Source: Deltaproteobacteria bacterium
GTDB taxonomy: Bacteria > JAGRBM01 > JAHCIT01
Assembly (NCBI GenBank): GCA_026129095.1
Contig: JAHCIT010000013.1
Location: 1 to 64,000, forward strand
Direction of reading: 5' to 3'
DNA: 64,000 nucleotides
A model generated the notes under the pieces. That model searched no databases, was not told where the DNA came from, and saw nothing but the letters and a program-made list of their open reading frames with translations. How positions within the stretch are numbered: the first letter of the stretch is position 1; every line of letters starts with the position of its first letter. The position numbers and the translations under genes are program-made. Below are positions 7,748-17,025 of the stretch, in pieces.

Positions 7748-9833
7748 GCGTGGGGTCCGGTTTCCCGCGGCTGTCCAGAATGGCCTGTCCAAAATCCGCA
7801 CCCTGTGCCTCTAGCTGGATCTGACGGGGGACTTCCGCTCCGAGTGACTTCAGCTTTTCGATCAGTGGCCGGGCCCGGGACCGGTAGCCTTTTTTCAGCC
7901 ACACCCGGCTCATGAGCACCAGACAGGGGATATGGTCCGGGTCTGCCGCGAGGCATCCGTTCAGATAGGCTTCGGCCGTATCGAACTGGTTGCGCAGCAG
8001 CGCATGGAGGGCGAGCGTGGCGCGGGCATGGATATTTCCGGGGTCGGTTTCGGCCGCTTCTTCAAGCAGGGCCTCCCCAAGCCGGACGAGTTCGGGGCTC
8101 TCCTGTTCCATGTAGTAATCCCCGGCGGCAGTGAGCGCTTCGGACGACCGGGCCGACTGCTCGACCAGTTCCGACAGGGCCACATCCACTGCCTTGTCGC
8201 CGTACCTGCTGCGAAGCCGTGCGGCTGCCCGCACGAACTCGACAGCCGGGCGGGGTGTCTCTGTTATCCAGCGGCTCGCCGCCAGACGGGCATACTGGGG
8301 GGCCCCCATGTCCTGCATGGCCCGGATATTCTCGAAATAGATCCAGTCGAAATCGCTACCGGAACCCTTTGCTGTTTGGACGGCGCGCCGCTTGCTGGCG
8401 ACGGCCTCCTGCCACAGCTCATCAGCCACACTGAACTCCTCATCCACGGTATAGAGCTTGGCGGCGAGGAACAGTCCTGCCGGATAGTCCGGCAGCACCT
8501 TCAGGGCATGGCGTATGCGTTCCTTGGCGAGGCCGATGGCACCCTCCTGGGCAGCGCAGGCGGCAAGGTTTGTCAGGACCATCACGGAATCGGGCACATG
8601 GTGAACCGCGGTCTCGAATCGGCGGCAGGCGGTGGCCCAGTCCGGGTTCCGTGTATGGGAAAGGGCCGAATAGGAGATCAGGAGGGCCGTTCCGGCAGCC
8701 ACCGGCAGCACGATCTGTTTCCGGCGTGTGAAGTCCTCCAGGCTGAACCGGTGGAACAGCATCCACCCCGCCCCAAGGGCGAAAAAGGCTGCCGGGCCGT
8801 ACAGCAGCCGGTCTCCAAAGACAGTGCCGATCGGTATCGGGATATTCGATACCGGGAATAAAAGGGCCAGTATCCCGCCAGCGGCTATCCAGAGCGGGTG
8901 GGGATGCTTCAACACTCCCCAGGCAGCAAGCGGAAACAGTCCCAGTGCAAGGAGCCCTGTGAACGACTGCCAGGATGCCAGGGGGTATGCAATGAAATCC
9001 GGATACCCGTACAGGGCGACCAAGGGGTACGGAACGGCAAGCCGGGCAAGATAGGTCCAGAGAATGTGCCCTGCGTTGAGGATGCGTTCATGGAAAGGGA
9101 GCGCAGCCAGCGGGTTGGCAGCAAACTCCGCGAGACCGGCGGCGAGCGCCCATCCTACCGTCAGCATCCGGAGAGCGAGGAACAGGGCGACCATGGCGCA
9201 CCAGGCCACCGCGACCCACCAGCAGGTACGGCGGATTTCGGGCGTTGCCGCGGGCGCTGCCAGACCAAGGAGCACGATCACAGCCGCACCGGCCGCCGCC
9301 TGTTCCTTGGAGAGGATCGCGCAAAGGATGGCGCCGGATGAGGCGATGATGACCATCGCCCGCCCGGAATCGGCATAGCGGGGAGATGCGATCAGCAGGG
9401 CCAGCAGCAGGAACAGCAGGGCCCATAACTCCGACTGGGCCACCAGCCAGTTGACGGGTTCGGTCGCGGCCGGGTGGGCGGCAAATACCAGCCCGGCGGC
9501 GATGGCGGCAGGTACCGGGAAACCCCAGGCGAGTGCTGTTTCCAGCAGGAGCAGGGCGTTACCCGCATGGAGTGCTGTGCTGACCATCCGGTATCCGCTG
9601 CCATTGGTCCCGAATATCCGGCCCTGAATGGCCAGCGCGCCGGTTGAAACCGGCCGCCACTGCAGGGTGCCCGGAATGTGGTCGCGGCTTACGGAATCAG
9701 CCCAGTTCTGGCCGAACGGGATGCTGCTTACCTCGTCAAAGTGAAGTTCACTGTGAAAGGCATTGGAATACAGGGCCACCGTCAGTAGCAGGATGGCCAC
9801 CCGGGAGACGATCAGTTTGACGGAAGGCGTCAT
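7731..9833 (-). CDS. TMTC-like polytopic membrane protein with C-terminal TPRs
   Basis: About 700 aa from ATG 9833. An upstream in-frame ATG at 9953 would add 40 residues lacking protein character. Many TM helices fill the first 430 residues. Their layout matches TMTC/GT-C glycosyltransferase-like proteins: an early luminal acidic pair (HFDEVSS), a WRPVS block, and an HPAATEPVNWLVAQSELW motif like the HPxxTExVxxxxGRxExL motif of that family. Tetratricopeptide-type repeats follow on the other side of the membrane. It may transfer mannose or another sugar from a polyprenyl donor, but activity is unproven. It overlaps pgk tail to tail. Confidence 0.7.
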   Translation of the reverse strand: MTPSVKLIVSRVAILLLTVALYSNAFHSELHFDEVSSIPFGQNWADSVSRDHIPGTLQWRPVSTGALAIQGRIFGTNGSGYRMVSTALHAGNALLLLETALAWGFPVPAAIAAGLVFAAHPAATEPVNWLVAQSELWALLFLLLALLIASPRYADSGRAMVIIASSGAILCAILSKEQAAAGAAVIVLLGLAAPAATPEIRRTCWWVAVAWCAMVALFLALRMLTVGWALAAGLAEFAANPLAALPFHERILNAGHILWTYLARLAVPYPLVALYGYPDFIAYPLASWQSFTGLLALGLFPLAAWGVLKHPHPLWIAAGGILALLFPVSNIPIPIGTVFGDRLLYGPAAFFALGAGWMLFHRFSLEDFTRRKQIVLPVAAGTALLISYSALSHTRNPDWATACRRFETAVHHVPDSVMVLTNLAACAAQEGAIGLAKERIRHALKVLPDYPAGLFLAAKLYTVDEEFSVADELWQEAVASKRRAVQTAKGSGSDFDWIYFENIRAMQDMGAPQYARLAASRWITETPRPAVEFVRAAARLRSRYGDKAVDVALSELVEQSARSSEALTAAGDYYMEQESPELVRLGEALLEEAAETDPGNIHARATLALHALLRNQFDTAEAYLNGCLAADPDHIPCLVLMSRVWLKKGYRSRARPLIEKLKSLGAEVPRQIQLEAQGADFGQAILDSRGKPDPTPSQGP

Positions 9834-10147
9834 TGAAGCGGTCCGGACGACAGTCCGGCGATAGGCTCCTTTCCCGAAAAGCGGTAGCAGGATAACGGTT
9901 TTTAGTGACGCACGGAAACTGGCCCCAACCGTGAAACTGTTCGGCGGGGGCATTTGAATGTGGGCGGAACCGGTCTAAACTCCGCCCATCGGCAGCCAGA
10001 TACGGCCACCCGTTCAGGAAGCGGCAGGCCGTACAACTCATGGAAATAGTGCCCGTTTCCAGACCAGCCGGAACCCGCCAACCTGACCGTGGCGTCGGTG
10101 GTGGCAGGCGTGCAAGGGCCGGAATGCAAGAGGTTTGAAGACAGGAT
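9834..10147. promoter_or_regulatory. Divergent control region between the TMTC-like gene and pilB
   Basis: A 314-bp region with no convincing gene. It must hold promoters for both divergent genes. The clearest structure is a perfect inverted repeat, TGGGCGGA (9961-9968) and TCCGCCCA (9981-9988), with a 12-nt spacer. This puts the half-sites about two helical turns apart, as in many dimeric repressor operators. No clear sigma-70 or -24/-12 element could be defended here. Confidence 0.35.
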
Positions 10148-11872
10148 ATGCCACCTCCGCCAGGAAAACTCGGTGAACTTCTCGTCCGCGAAAAGCTGAT
10201 TTCGCCCCTGCAGCTCCAGCAGGCGATGAATGAGGCCAAGAAGACCGGCCAGCGGCTCGGTTCGGCACTGATATCGACAGGAGCCGTCAAGGAAGAAGAT
10301 CTGACCGAGTTCCTTTCGCGCCAGTATGGCGTGCCGACGATCAATCTGGACGAGTTTGAAATCGACCGGGAAGTGATCGCGCTCGTTCCGGAGAAGCAGG
10401 CCCGCCAGCACAAGCTGATCCCGGTAAACCGTGCCGGCTCGACGCTGATCGTGGCGATGGTCGATCCGTCGAACATCCAGGCGGTGGACGACATCAAGTT
10501 CGTAACCAGCTACCAGCAGATCGAGGTGGTCGTCTCTACCGATACCGCGATCATGGCCGCCATCGACAAATACTACACGCAGATCCAGCAGGCCGCAGAA
10601 GCGAATCTGGAAAGCCTCGACATGCCGGACCTGAGCGATATTGAGCTCGGCGAGGATGACGAGGATGTGAACCTGGACGAACTGGGCAACGCGTCCAATG
10701 ATGCGCCGGTCGTCAAGCTGTGCAACTACATCCTGACCGAGGCGATCAAGCGCAAGGCATCGGACATTCATATCGAGCCATACGAAAAATCCTTCCGGGT
10801 GCGTTACCGGCAGGACGGCGATCTCATGGAGTTCATGAAGCCGCCGATGAAGCTCAAGAATGCCATCACGGCCCGCCTCAAGGTCATGGCGAACCTGGAT
10901 ATCGCCGAGCGGCGGCTTCCGCAGGACGGCCGGATCAAGATCAAGATGAAGGGTATTGGCGAGATGGACTACCGGGTGTCCGTGCTGCCCACCCTGTTTG
11001 GCGAGAAGGTATGCATGCGCCTTCTGGACAAGTCGAATCTCCAGCTCGACATGACCAAGCTCGGTTTTGATGAATACCAGCTAGGCCAGTGGCGTACCGG
11101 CATCGAGCGTCCGAACGGCATGTGCCTGGTGACGGGCCCTACCGGTTCCGGCAAGACAACGACACTTTATTCGGCGCTTTCGGAACTGAACTCCGAAGAC
11201 GTGAACATATCGACGGCGGAAGATCCCGTGGAGTTCAACTTCTTCGGCATCAACCAGTGCCAGATGAAGGAAGATATCGGCCTGAACTTTGCCGCGGCGC
11301 TCCGCAGCTTTCTCCGTCAGGATCCAGACATCATTCTGGTGGGCGAGATCCGCGACTTTGAAACGGCGGAAATCGCCATCAAGGCCGCGCTCACCGGCCA
11401 CCTGGTGCTCTCGACGCTGCATACGAACGATGCCCCGGCCACGGTGAGCCGCCTGCTCAACATGGGTGTCGAGCCGTTCCTCGTGGCGAGCGCCGTAAAC
11501 GTCATTCTCGCGCAGCGGCTCTGCAAGAAGATCTGCCAGAACTGCAAGACCGAGGACACGGAGATCACCAAGAAGGCACTGGTGGATTTCGGTGTTCCGG
11601 CCGACCAGGTGGACGAATTCGTGCCCTTCAAGGGTGCCGGGTGCGACAAGTGCAACAATACCGGTTTCAAGGGCCGTATCGCCATCTACGAAGTCATGCC
11701 GATGTATTCCGACCTGAAGGAACTGATCCTGAACGGCGCGTCGTCGCTGGAGATCAAGAAGGAAGCGATGCGGCTCGGCATGTGGACCATGCGGTATTCC
11801 GGTGTCGTCCAGATGCGCAAAGGGCTGACCACCATGGCGCAGGTGGCGCAGAACTCGTCGCCGGACAACTGA
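10148..11872 (+). CDS. pilB: Type IV pilus assembly ATPase PilB (GspE family)
   Basis: 574 aa, usual PilB length. Hexameric cytoplasmic motor that powers pilin polymerisation. The N-terminal MshEN/GSPII_E domain (LGELLVREKLISPLQLQQAM) is followed by the ATPase with Walker A GPTGSGKTTTLYSAL near residue 330, an Asp box (STAEDPVEFNFFGINQCQ), Walker B (RSFLRQDPDIILVGEIRD) and a His box (LSTLHTNDAP). A tetracysteine zinc site reads CKKICQNCK...CDKCNNTGFKGR. pilT follows 56 nt downstream, but pilC and pilin genes are absent from the window. Confidence 0.96.
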   Translation: MPPPPGKLGELLVREKLISPLQLQQAMNEAKKTGQRLGSALISTGAVKEEDLTEFLSRQYGVPTINLDEFEIDREVIALVPEKQARQHKLIPVNRAGSTLIVAMVDPSNIQAVDDIKFVTSYQQIEVVVSTDTAIMAAIDKYYTQIQQAAEANLESLDMPDLSDIELGEDDEDVNLDELGNASNDAPVVKLCNYILTEAIKRKASDIHIEPYEKSFRVRYRQDGDLMEFMKPPMKLKNAITARLKVMANLDIAERRLPQDGRIKIKMKGIGEMDYRVSVLPTLFGEKVCMRLLDKSNLQLDMTKLGFDEYQLGQWRTGIERPNGMCLVTGPTGSGKTTTLYSALSELNSEDVNISTAEDPVEFNFFGINQCQMKEDIGLNFAAALRSFLRQDPDIILVGEIRDFETAEIAIKAALTGHLVLSTLHTNDAPATVSRLLNMGVEPFLVASAVNVILAQRLCKKICQNCKTEDTEITKKALVDFGVPADQVDEFVPFKGAGCDKCNNTGFKGRIAIYEVMPMYSDLKELILNGASSLEIKKEAMRLGMWTMRYSGVVQMRKGLTTMAQVAQNSSPDN

Positions 11873-11928
11873 CAGGTTCTATCTGGCGGACGGGATGATA
11901 CTGAGCAGGGAAAGAGGAGAAATACCGG

Positions 11929-13035
11929 ATGTCAGGCGTTAACCTTCACCAGCTTCTCAAGGTGATGATCGACAAGGGCGGTTCCGATCTTCATCTTTCG
12001 ACCAATTCTCCTCCCCAGATCCGGATTGACGGCGACCTGACGCCGCTGAAGACGCCGCCGCTGACTCCGGCCGATACGAAACAGCTCGCCTATTCGATCC
12101 TGACCGAGTCCCAGAAGCACTCCTTCGAGGAAAACAACGAGCTCGACCTTTCGTTCGGGGTCAAGGGCCTGGCACGGTTCCGTGCCAATGTGTTCATGCA
12201 GCGCGGGGCCGTAGGGGCCGTGTACCGGGCGATTCCATTCAAGATCATGTCATTTGAGGAACTCGGTCTTCCGTCCGTCGTGGCGGCGATAGCCGACAAG
12301 CCACGCGGGCTGGTCCTGGTGACCGGCCCCACCGGTTCCGGCAAGTCGACAACGCTCGCCACGATTATCGACAAGATCAACACCGAGCAGGCCTCGCACA
12401 TCCTGACCGTTGAGGATCCGATCGAGTTCCTCCATCCACACAAGCGTTCGCTGGTCAACCAGCGGGAGGTTCATGCCGATACCAAGAGCTTCAAGACCGC
12501 ACTCAAGTTCATTCTCCGGCAGGATCCGGACGTGGTGCTGATCGGCGAGATGCGCGATCTGGAAACCGTCGAGGCTGCGCTCACCGTGTCGGAAACCGGC
12601 CACATGGCATTCGGGACACTGCATACGAATTCGTGTGCCCAGACCATTAACCGGATTCTGGACGTCTTCCCTGCCTACCAGCAGCCCCAGGTCCGCGCCC
12701 AGCTCTCCTTCGTGCTTGAAGGAGTACTGTCCCAGTCGCTGCTCCAGAAGGCGACCGGAAAAGGCCGTGTGATGGCCATGGAGATCATGGTCCCGAACAG
12801 CGCCATCCGGAACCTGATCCGTGAAGACAAGATTCACCAGATATATTCGCAGATGCAGGTGGGCCAGAAGAAATACGGCATGCAGACGATGAACCAGTCA
12901 CTGTTCAACCTGTTCCAGAAGCGGCTCATCAATATCGACGAGTGTTTCTCCAGAACCTCGGATCCCGAGGAACTTCGTACGATGATGCAGCGGGCAAACA
13001 TCCTGCCGCCGCAGTATGCCAACATGGAAGTCTAG
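11929..13035 (+). CDS. pilT: Type IV pilus retraction ATPase PilT
   Basis: 368 aa. Hexameric ATPase that depolymerises pili for twitching motility. It has Walker A GPTGSGKSTTLATII near residue 131, HILTVEDPIEFLH, Walker B FILRQDPDVVLIGEMRD, the His box TLHTNSCAQTINRI, and the diagnostic PilT retraction motif AIRNLIRE, intact in NSAIRNLIREDK. A purine-rich AGAGGAG lies about 10 nt before the ATG. It probably shares an operon with pilB and with the membrane protein gene starting 18 nt downstream. Confidence 0.97.
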   Translation: MSGVNLHQLLKVMIDKGGSDLHLSTNSPPQIRIDGDLTPLKTPPLTPADTKQLAYSILTESQKHSFEENNELDLSFGVKGLARFRANVFMQRGAVGAVYRAIPFKIMSFEELGLPSVVAAIADKPRGLVLVTGPTGSGKSTTLATIIDKINTEQASHILTVEDPIEFLHPHKRSLVNQREVHADTKSFKTALKFILRQDPDVVLIGEMRDLETVEAALTVSETGHMAFGTLHTNSCAQTINRILDVFPAYQQPQVRAQLSFVLEGVLSQSLLQKATGKGRVMAMEIMVPNSAIRNLIREDKIHQIYSQMQVGQKKYGMQTMNQSLFNLFQKRLINIDECFSRTSDPEELRTMMQRANILPPQYANMEV

Positions 13036-13053
13036 GGTTTCCCCGGTAACCGG

Positions 13054-15441
13054 GTGGGTGGTACGCCTGAGGTGAACCCGCCTGGCCAGCCATCTCTCCC
13101 CATCCGGTTCCGTTTGTACGGAGCGGCGGCGCTGCTCAATCTGGCCGTGATGGGGCCGGTCTATGCCGGGTTCTCCGTCTTCTATTTTCGTGATGTGCTC
13201 ACGAACTACACGCCGTATCTCGCGTGGTTTTCCGGCCGGGTCGCCTCCGGCGAACTGCCCTTCTGGATGGACGGCATATTCGGCGGCATGCCTTTCTGGG
13301 GTGATCCGGTTCAGGGAGTCCTGTATCCGCTCCGGTGGCTGATGGTCCCGCTGAGGGGGCTGCATCCGGCGCATGCCTGCTCGGTTTTTATTGGCATTCA
13401 CTACCTTCTGGCCCATGCAGGCTATATCCGGCTGCTGTCGAATCTGGGGGTGCGGCCCGCAATCGCATTTCTGGCGGCTGCCGGTCTGGTATACGGCACG
13501 GTGGGGCTAGGCCTCCATGCGGCGATCCAGTTTCTTGCAGGCTTCGCCCTGATGGGATGGCTGGGCGCGGCGCTCCTGGACCATTTGCGAAACCCCACGG
13601 TCCGAACGATGACCGGTCTTGCCCTCTGGGTGGCACTGCTCGTGACCACCGGTGATCTCCAGTCGGTTTATCTGGTCAGCCTTTTTGCGCTGGGGGTGAG
13701 CCGCCCCTGGATTCCCGGAGGCCGCCGGACATTCGCTCTCACCTTCGGCGGGCTGGCGCTGGCGGCATTCCTCACGGCGGCCATTCTTGTCCCGGGGGTC
13801 GAACTGTCACTGAACTCAAGCCGCGGCGAATCGAACACTCTTTCCCTGGTGCAGGCATGGTCCTGGAATCCGGTCCGGCTTGTCGAGTGGATTGCGCCGG
13901 GCCTGTTCGATCCCCCGCCGGAAGCGTCGGCGGACATGAGCGGTATTTCACGTCCGGTGGTGGCGGGTCTCGGGCTTTATTTCTTGCGCGCCCATCCGGG
14001 GATGGTGGTCCTGCTGCTGCTGCCCTGGCTGGTATCAGCGGCCCGGGGGGAGATCCGGATCCGCTGTTTGCTTGCTCTCGCGGCGATTTCGCTGCTGACG
14101 GCCGGAGGGGAGTATTTCGGATTCTATGAACTTCTCTGGAACCTGCTTCCGGGCTGGAAACAGTTCCGGTTTCCGGAGCGGTTCCTGCTTTCGGTGGTCA
14201 TTTCCTTGTGGCTCGCATCGGCTCTGGTAATGGAAAAGCTCGCATCCGGGGTGTGGCGCCCCTCACGGGCGCTGCCCGCGGTGATATTTTGCGGAGTCCT
14301 CCTGATGCTATCGCTGGCCGGGATGACAGGAGGCGGTTCGTGGGCCGGCATGCCTGCCGAGGTTGCCGCTTTGAAGGCCAACCCCCTTTTCAGGGAGCAT
14401 GCCCTGTCGGCATTCCGCTGGGGGTTGCTGCTGCTTGCAGGCGGGATGGGGTTCCTGTGGTTGCTCTGGCGGGATGACCGGCGCTGGTTGCCGACGTTTG
14501 GCGCACTGGTTGCGCTGGAGTTTGGCGTTGCCGGATATCCGGTTCTGCGAACTATTCCGGCCGAACTGTTTCCCATGCCACCCGGGGTCATGCGCCTGCT
14601 GGCAAATCGGTCAGACGAGCGTATCGTCCCTTTGCGGATCCAGATGGAGACCGGCCAGCAGGTGTTGCCGGTCCAGAGGGCCCGGGAAGTTGGGGCAGCG
14701 CTGTTCTGGCAGGGGCTCGCCGGTGATCTGGTGCTGCTGACACCCTTTTCCATACCGGGCGGGTACAACTCCTCCCGTCCGCTGGACCATGAACTTGCCA
14801 CAAGAACAATCCCTCCCCTCAACGGCCTTCGTCTTCAGTCGCTGGATTACGTGGCGGCAGTGCCCGGCTGGACCCCGCCGGTGGACGGCTTCGAGTGCGC
14901 CGGACCGGAGGGGGAGCCTCCATTACGCCTATGCCGGTTCGTGGAATCTCTTCAGCCAGTCCGGGCGCCACGGCACTGGAAACAGGTGAATGATCATGCC
15001 GTCCTGGAAGGCCTGCTGTCGGATCCGGACTGGAATCCTGGCGAAGTCGAGTATCTCGGCCCCCGGCTTTCAGGACATCCCATGCCAGCGGTCCCGGTTC
15101 TGGACGGGACCGATGAAGGAGCCATTCTCCATGCAATCCACTGGACTCCCGAAATCCGCCGGATTGAAGTGGAACGCGACAGTCCTGGTCCCATCATCCT
15201 GCGGGACAACTACTTTCCCGGCTGGAATGTCTACGTGAACGGCAAGCGCAGTGATACCCTGGTCGCCAACGGGTTTCAGCTTGCAGCATGGGTCCCGGCT
15301 GGCAGGTCGACCGTCGAATTCCATTACGAACCGCTCAGCCTTGCCATCGGTCTCTGGATTTCAGGGCTGACGGTTCTGGCCATGATTGGCTGGTATGCCC
15401 GCCACCGGCGCAGTCGTATGGCGGACCAGAAACCTACCTGA
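13054..15441 (+). CDS. YfhO-like large integral membrane protein
   Basis: 795 aa from a GTG start; GTG 13072 is an alternative. About a dozen TM helices span residues 15-490. A C-terminal extracytoplasmic domain ends in the YfhO-type block ILRDNYFPGWNVYVNGK...LAAWVPAGRSTVEFHYEP, then a last TM helix. YfhO proteins belong to the GT-C fold group; in Firmicutes they are linked to glycosylation of teichoic acids. In this diderm the substrate is unknown. It begins 18 nt after pilT, so co-transcription is likely, and pilin or envelope glycosylation is a positional guess. It overlaps the convergent FAD gene by 8 bp. Confidence 0.75.
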   Translation: MGGTPEVNPPGQPSLPIRFRLYGAAALLNLAVMGPVYAGFSVFYFRDVLTNYTPYLAWFSGRVASGELPFWMDGIFGGMPFWGDPVQGVLYPLRWLMVPLRGLHPAHACSVFIGIHYLLAHAGYIRLLSNLGVRPAIAFLAAAGLVYGTVGLGLHAAIQFLAGFALMGWLGAALLDHLRNPTVRTMTGLALWVALLVTTGDLQSVYLVSLFALGVSRPWIPGGRRTFALTFGGLALAAFLTAAILVPGVELSLNSSRGESNTLSLVQAWSWNPVRLVEWIAPGLFDPPPEASADMSGISRPVVAGLGLYFLRAHPGMVVLLLLPWLVSAARGEIRIRCLLALAAISLLTAGGEYFGFYELLWNLLPGWKQFRFPERFLLSVVISLWLASALVMEKLASGVWRPSRALPAVIFCGVLLMLSLAGMTGGGSWAGMPAEVAALKANPLFREHALSAFRWGLLLLAGGMGFLWLLWRDDRRWLPTFGALVALEFGVAGYPVLRTIPAELFPMPPGVMRLLANRSDERIVPLRIQMETGQQVLPVQRAREVGAALFWQGLAGDLVLLTPFSIPGGYNSSRPLDHELATRTIPPLNGLRLQSLDYVAAVPGWTPPVDGFECAGPEGEPPLRLCRFVESLQPVRAPRHWKQVNDHAVLEGLLSDPDWNPGEVEYLGPRLSGHPMPAVPVLDGTDEGAILHAIHWTPEIRRIEVERDSPGPIILRDNYFPGWNVYVNGKRSDTLVANGFQLAAWVPAGRSTVEFHYEPLSLAIGLWISGLTVLAMIGWYARHRRSRMADQKPT

Positions 15442-17011
15442 GTGTGGACAGCAGGCTTTCTGCCACTTTCATTCCGTCGACCGCCGCCGACACGATACCA
15501 CCTGCCCAGCCGGGGCCTTCACCGGCAGGATAAAGCCCCATGAGCCCTTCGGCTTCCAGTGTTTGGGTCCGGGCGATCTGGACGGGGGAGGATGTCCGGC
15601 TTTCGACGGCAATGAGCAGCGCTTCCTCGGAATCGAAGCCTCGTATCTGACGTGTGAACCTCCGGATTGAGCGCTCCAGCGCCGCCTCGCATGGCTGCGG
15701 GAGGAGTCCGTGCAGATCGGCTGCAACCACAGAGGGAAGAAAACTTGTCGAGGGAAGGGATGCGGACTCCCGCTGGGCTAGATAGTCCACAAGCCGCTGG
15801 GCTGGAGCGCGGTAGCTGCCTCCGCCCAGTGCGAAGGCCCGCTTTTCCAGTTCTGCCTGCCAGTCCATTCCGCGGAGCGGTCCTTGGCCGGGAAAATCAT
15901 CCGGATTTATCTGGACGACCAGTGCCGCGTTGGCGAACCGGTGGTCGCGGGCGAAGTTCGACATGCCGTTTACTACAAGGCCGCCGGGCGCGCTGGAGGC
16001 GTTGATGACGAGGCCGCCGGGGCACATGCAGAAGCTGTAGACGCCACGCCCCGTTTCCCGGTCCGTGACGGCAAGCCGGTAGTCAGCCGCCGGCAACGGG
16101 CCGTCGCGTTCTTTCCCGTAACGGGCACGGTCGATCAGCGGCTGGGGGTGCTCCACGCGAAAACCCACCGCGAAAGGTTTTGCTTCCATCCGGAGTCCGG
16201 CGCGTTCCAGCGCCGGGAAGAGATCCCGTGCCGAGTGTCCTGGCGCAAGAACGACACGGCTGGCGGATATTTCTTCACCTGTCGATATCCGGAGTCCGGC
16301 CACCCGTCCGTTTAGGTGAAGGATATCCGTTACTTCGGTGCCAAAACGGAACTCGGTGCCCAGCTGCTCCAGATGATCCCGCAACCGGCGCAGGAGCCGT
16401 TTCAGGAAGTTGGTCCCGATGTGCGGCTTGCCATCGGTAAGGATGCGCTCCGGTGCGCCGTATTCGACCAGACGCCGGAATACCCACCCGATGCGCCGGT
16501 CGTTCTTTCTGGTCGTCAGCTTGCCGTCAGAAAAGGCTCCAGCACCGCCTTCTCCAAACTGGACATTGGAGCGGGGGTTCAGCGTTCCATAGCGCCAGAA
16601 CCGGGCGACGGTGACGGTACGTTTCTCCACGGGTTCTCCCATTTCCAGGATCAGGGGCGGAGCGCCACCCTCGGCAAGTACCAGTGCGGCGAACAGGCCG
16701 GCCGGGCCTGCACCAATAACGACCGGCCGGGACGCGGGCCGGGAGGGCAGCGGAGTTGGGGGCTGGTACGGAATCTCCACGGTGACGGGCTCGATTCGGC
16801 CGGGCACAGTGGGGACATTTGCCAGATCGGTTTCTGCAAGCAGCCGGTAAACCCAGATCACCGGCCGGTGGCGGGCATCGCGGCTCACCTTGAGGACGGA
16901 GCAGTCCTGTATCCGTTCAGGCGTGGTTCCGATGGCACTGGCCGCCAGTTCCTTGAGGCCGTCCCTGTCCAGCTCCCTGTCAGCCCGGAGATTGGAGAGT
17001 ATCAGTTTCAC
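15434..17011 (-). CDS. FAD-dependent oxidoreductase (COG2509 type)
   Basis: 525 aa. An N-terminal domain of about 95 residues is followed by the FAD-binding dinucleotide motif VIGAGPAGLFAALVLAEGG near residue 100. The family block FGEGGAGAFSDGKLTTR follows, then GHSARDLF and a C-terminal GLYPAGEGPGWAGGIVSAAVDGMKVAE, typical of this uncharacterised dehydrogenase family. The substrate is unknown. It lies 14 nt after the Wzy-TPR gene and closes the exopolysaccharide operon, possibly only as a passenger. The start is fixed by MKLILSNLRA, which fits the family. Confidence 0.85.
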   Translation of the reverse strand: MKLILSNLRADRELDRDGLKELAASAIGTTPERIQDCSVLKVSRDARHRPVIWVYRLLAETDLANVPTVPGRIEPVTVEIPYQPPTPLPSRPASRPVVIGAGPAGLFAALVLAEGGAPPLILEMGEPVEKRTVTVARFWRYGTLNPRSNVQFGEGGAGAFSDGKLTTRKNDRRIGWVFRRLVEYGAPERILTDGKPHIGTNFLKRLLRRLRDHLEQLGTEFRFGTEVTDILHLNGRVAGLRISTGEEISASRVVLAPGHSARDLFPALERAGLRMEAKPFAVGFRVEHPQPLIDRARYGKERDGPLPAADYRLAVTDRETGRGVYSFCMCPGGLVINASSAPGGLVVNGMSNFARDHRFANAALVVQINPDDFPGQGPLRGMDWQAELEKRAFALGGGSYRAPAQRLVDYLAQRESASLPSTSFLPSVVAADLHGLLPQPCEAALERSIRRFTRQIRGFDSEEALLIAVESRTSSPVQIARTQTLEAEGLMGLYPAGEGPGWAGGIVSAAVDGMKVAESLLSTLR

Positions 17012-17025
17012 GTTTTGCCTTGCTG

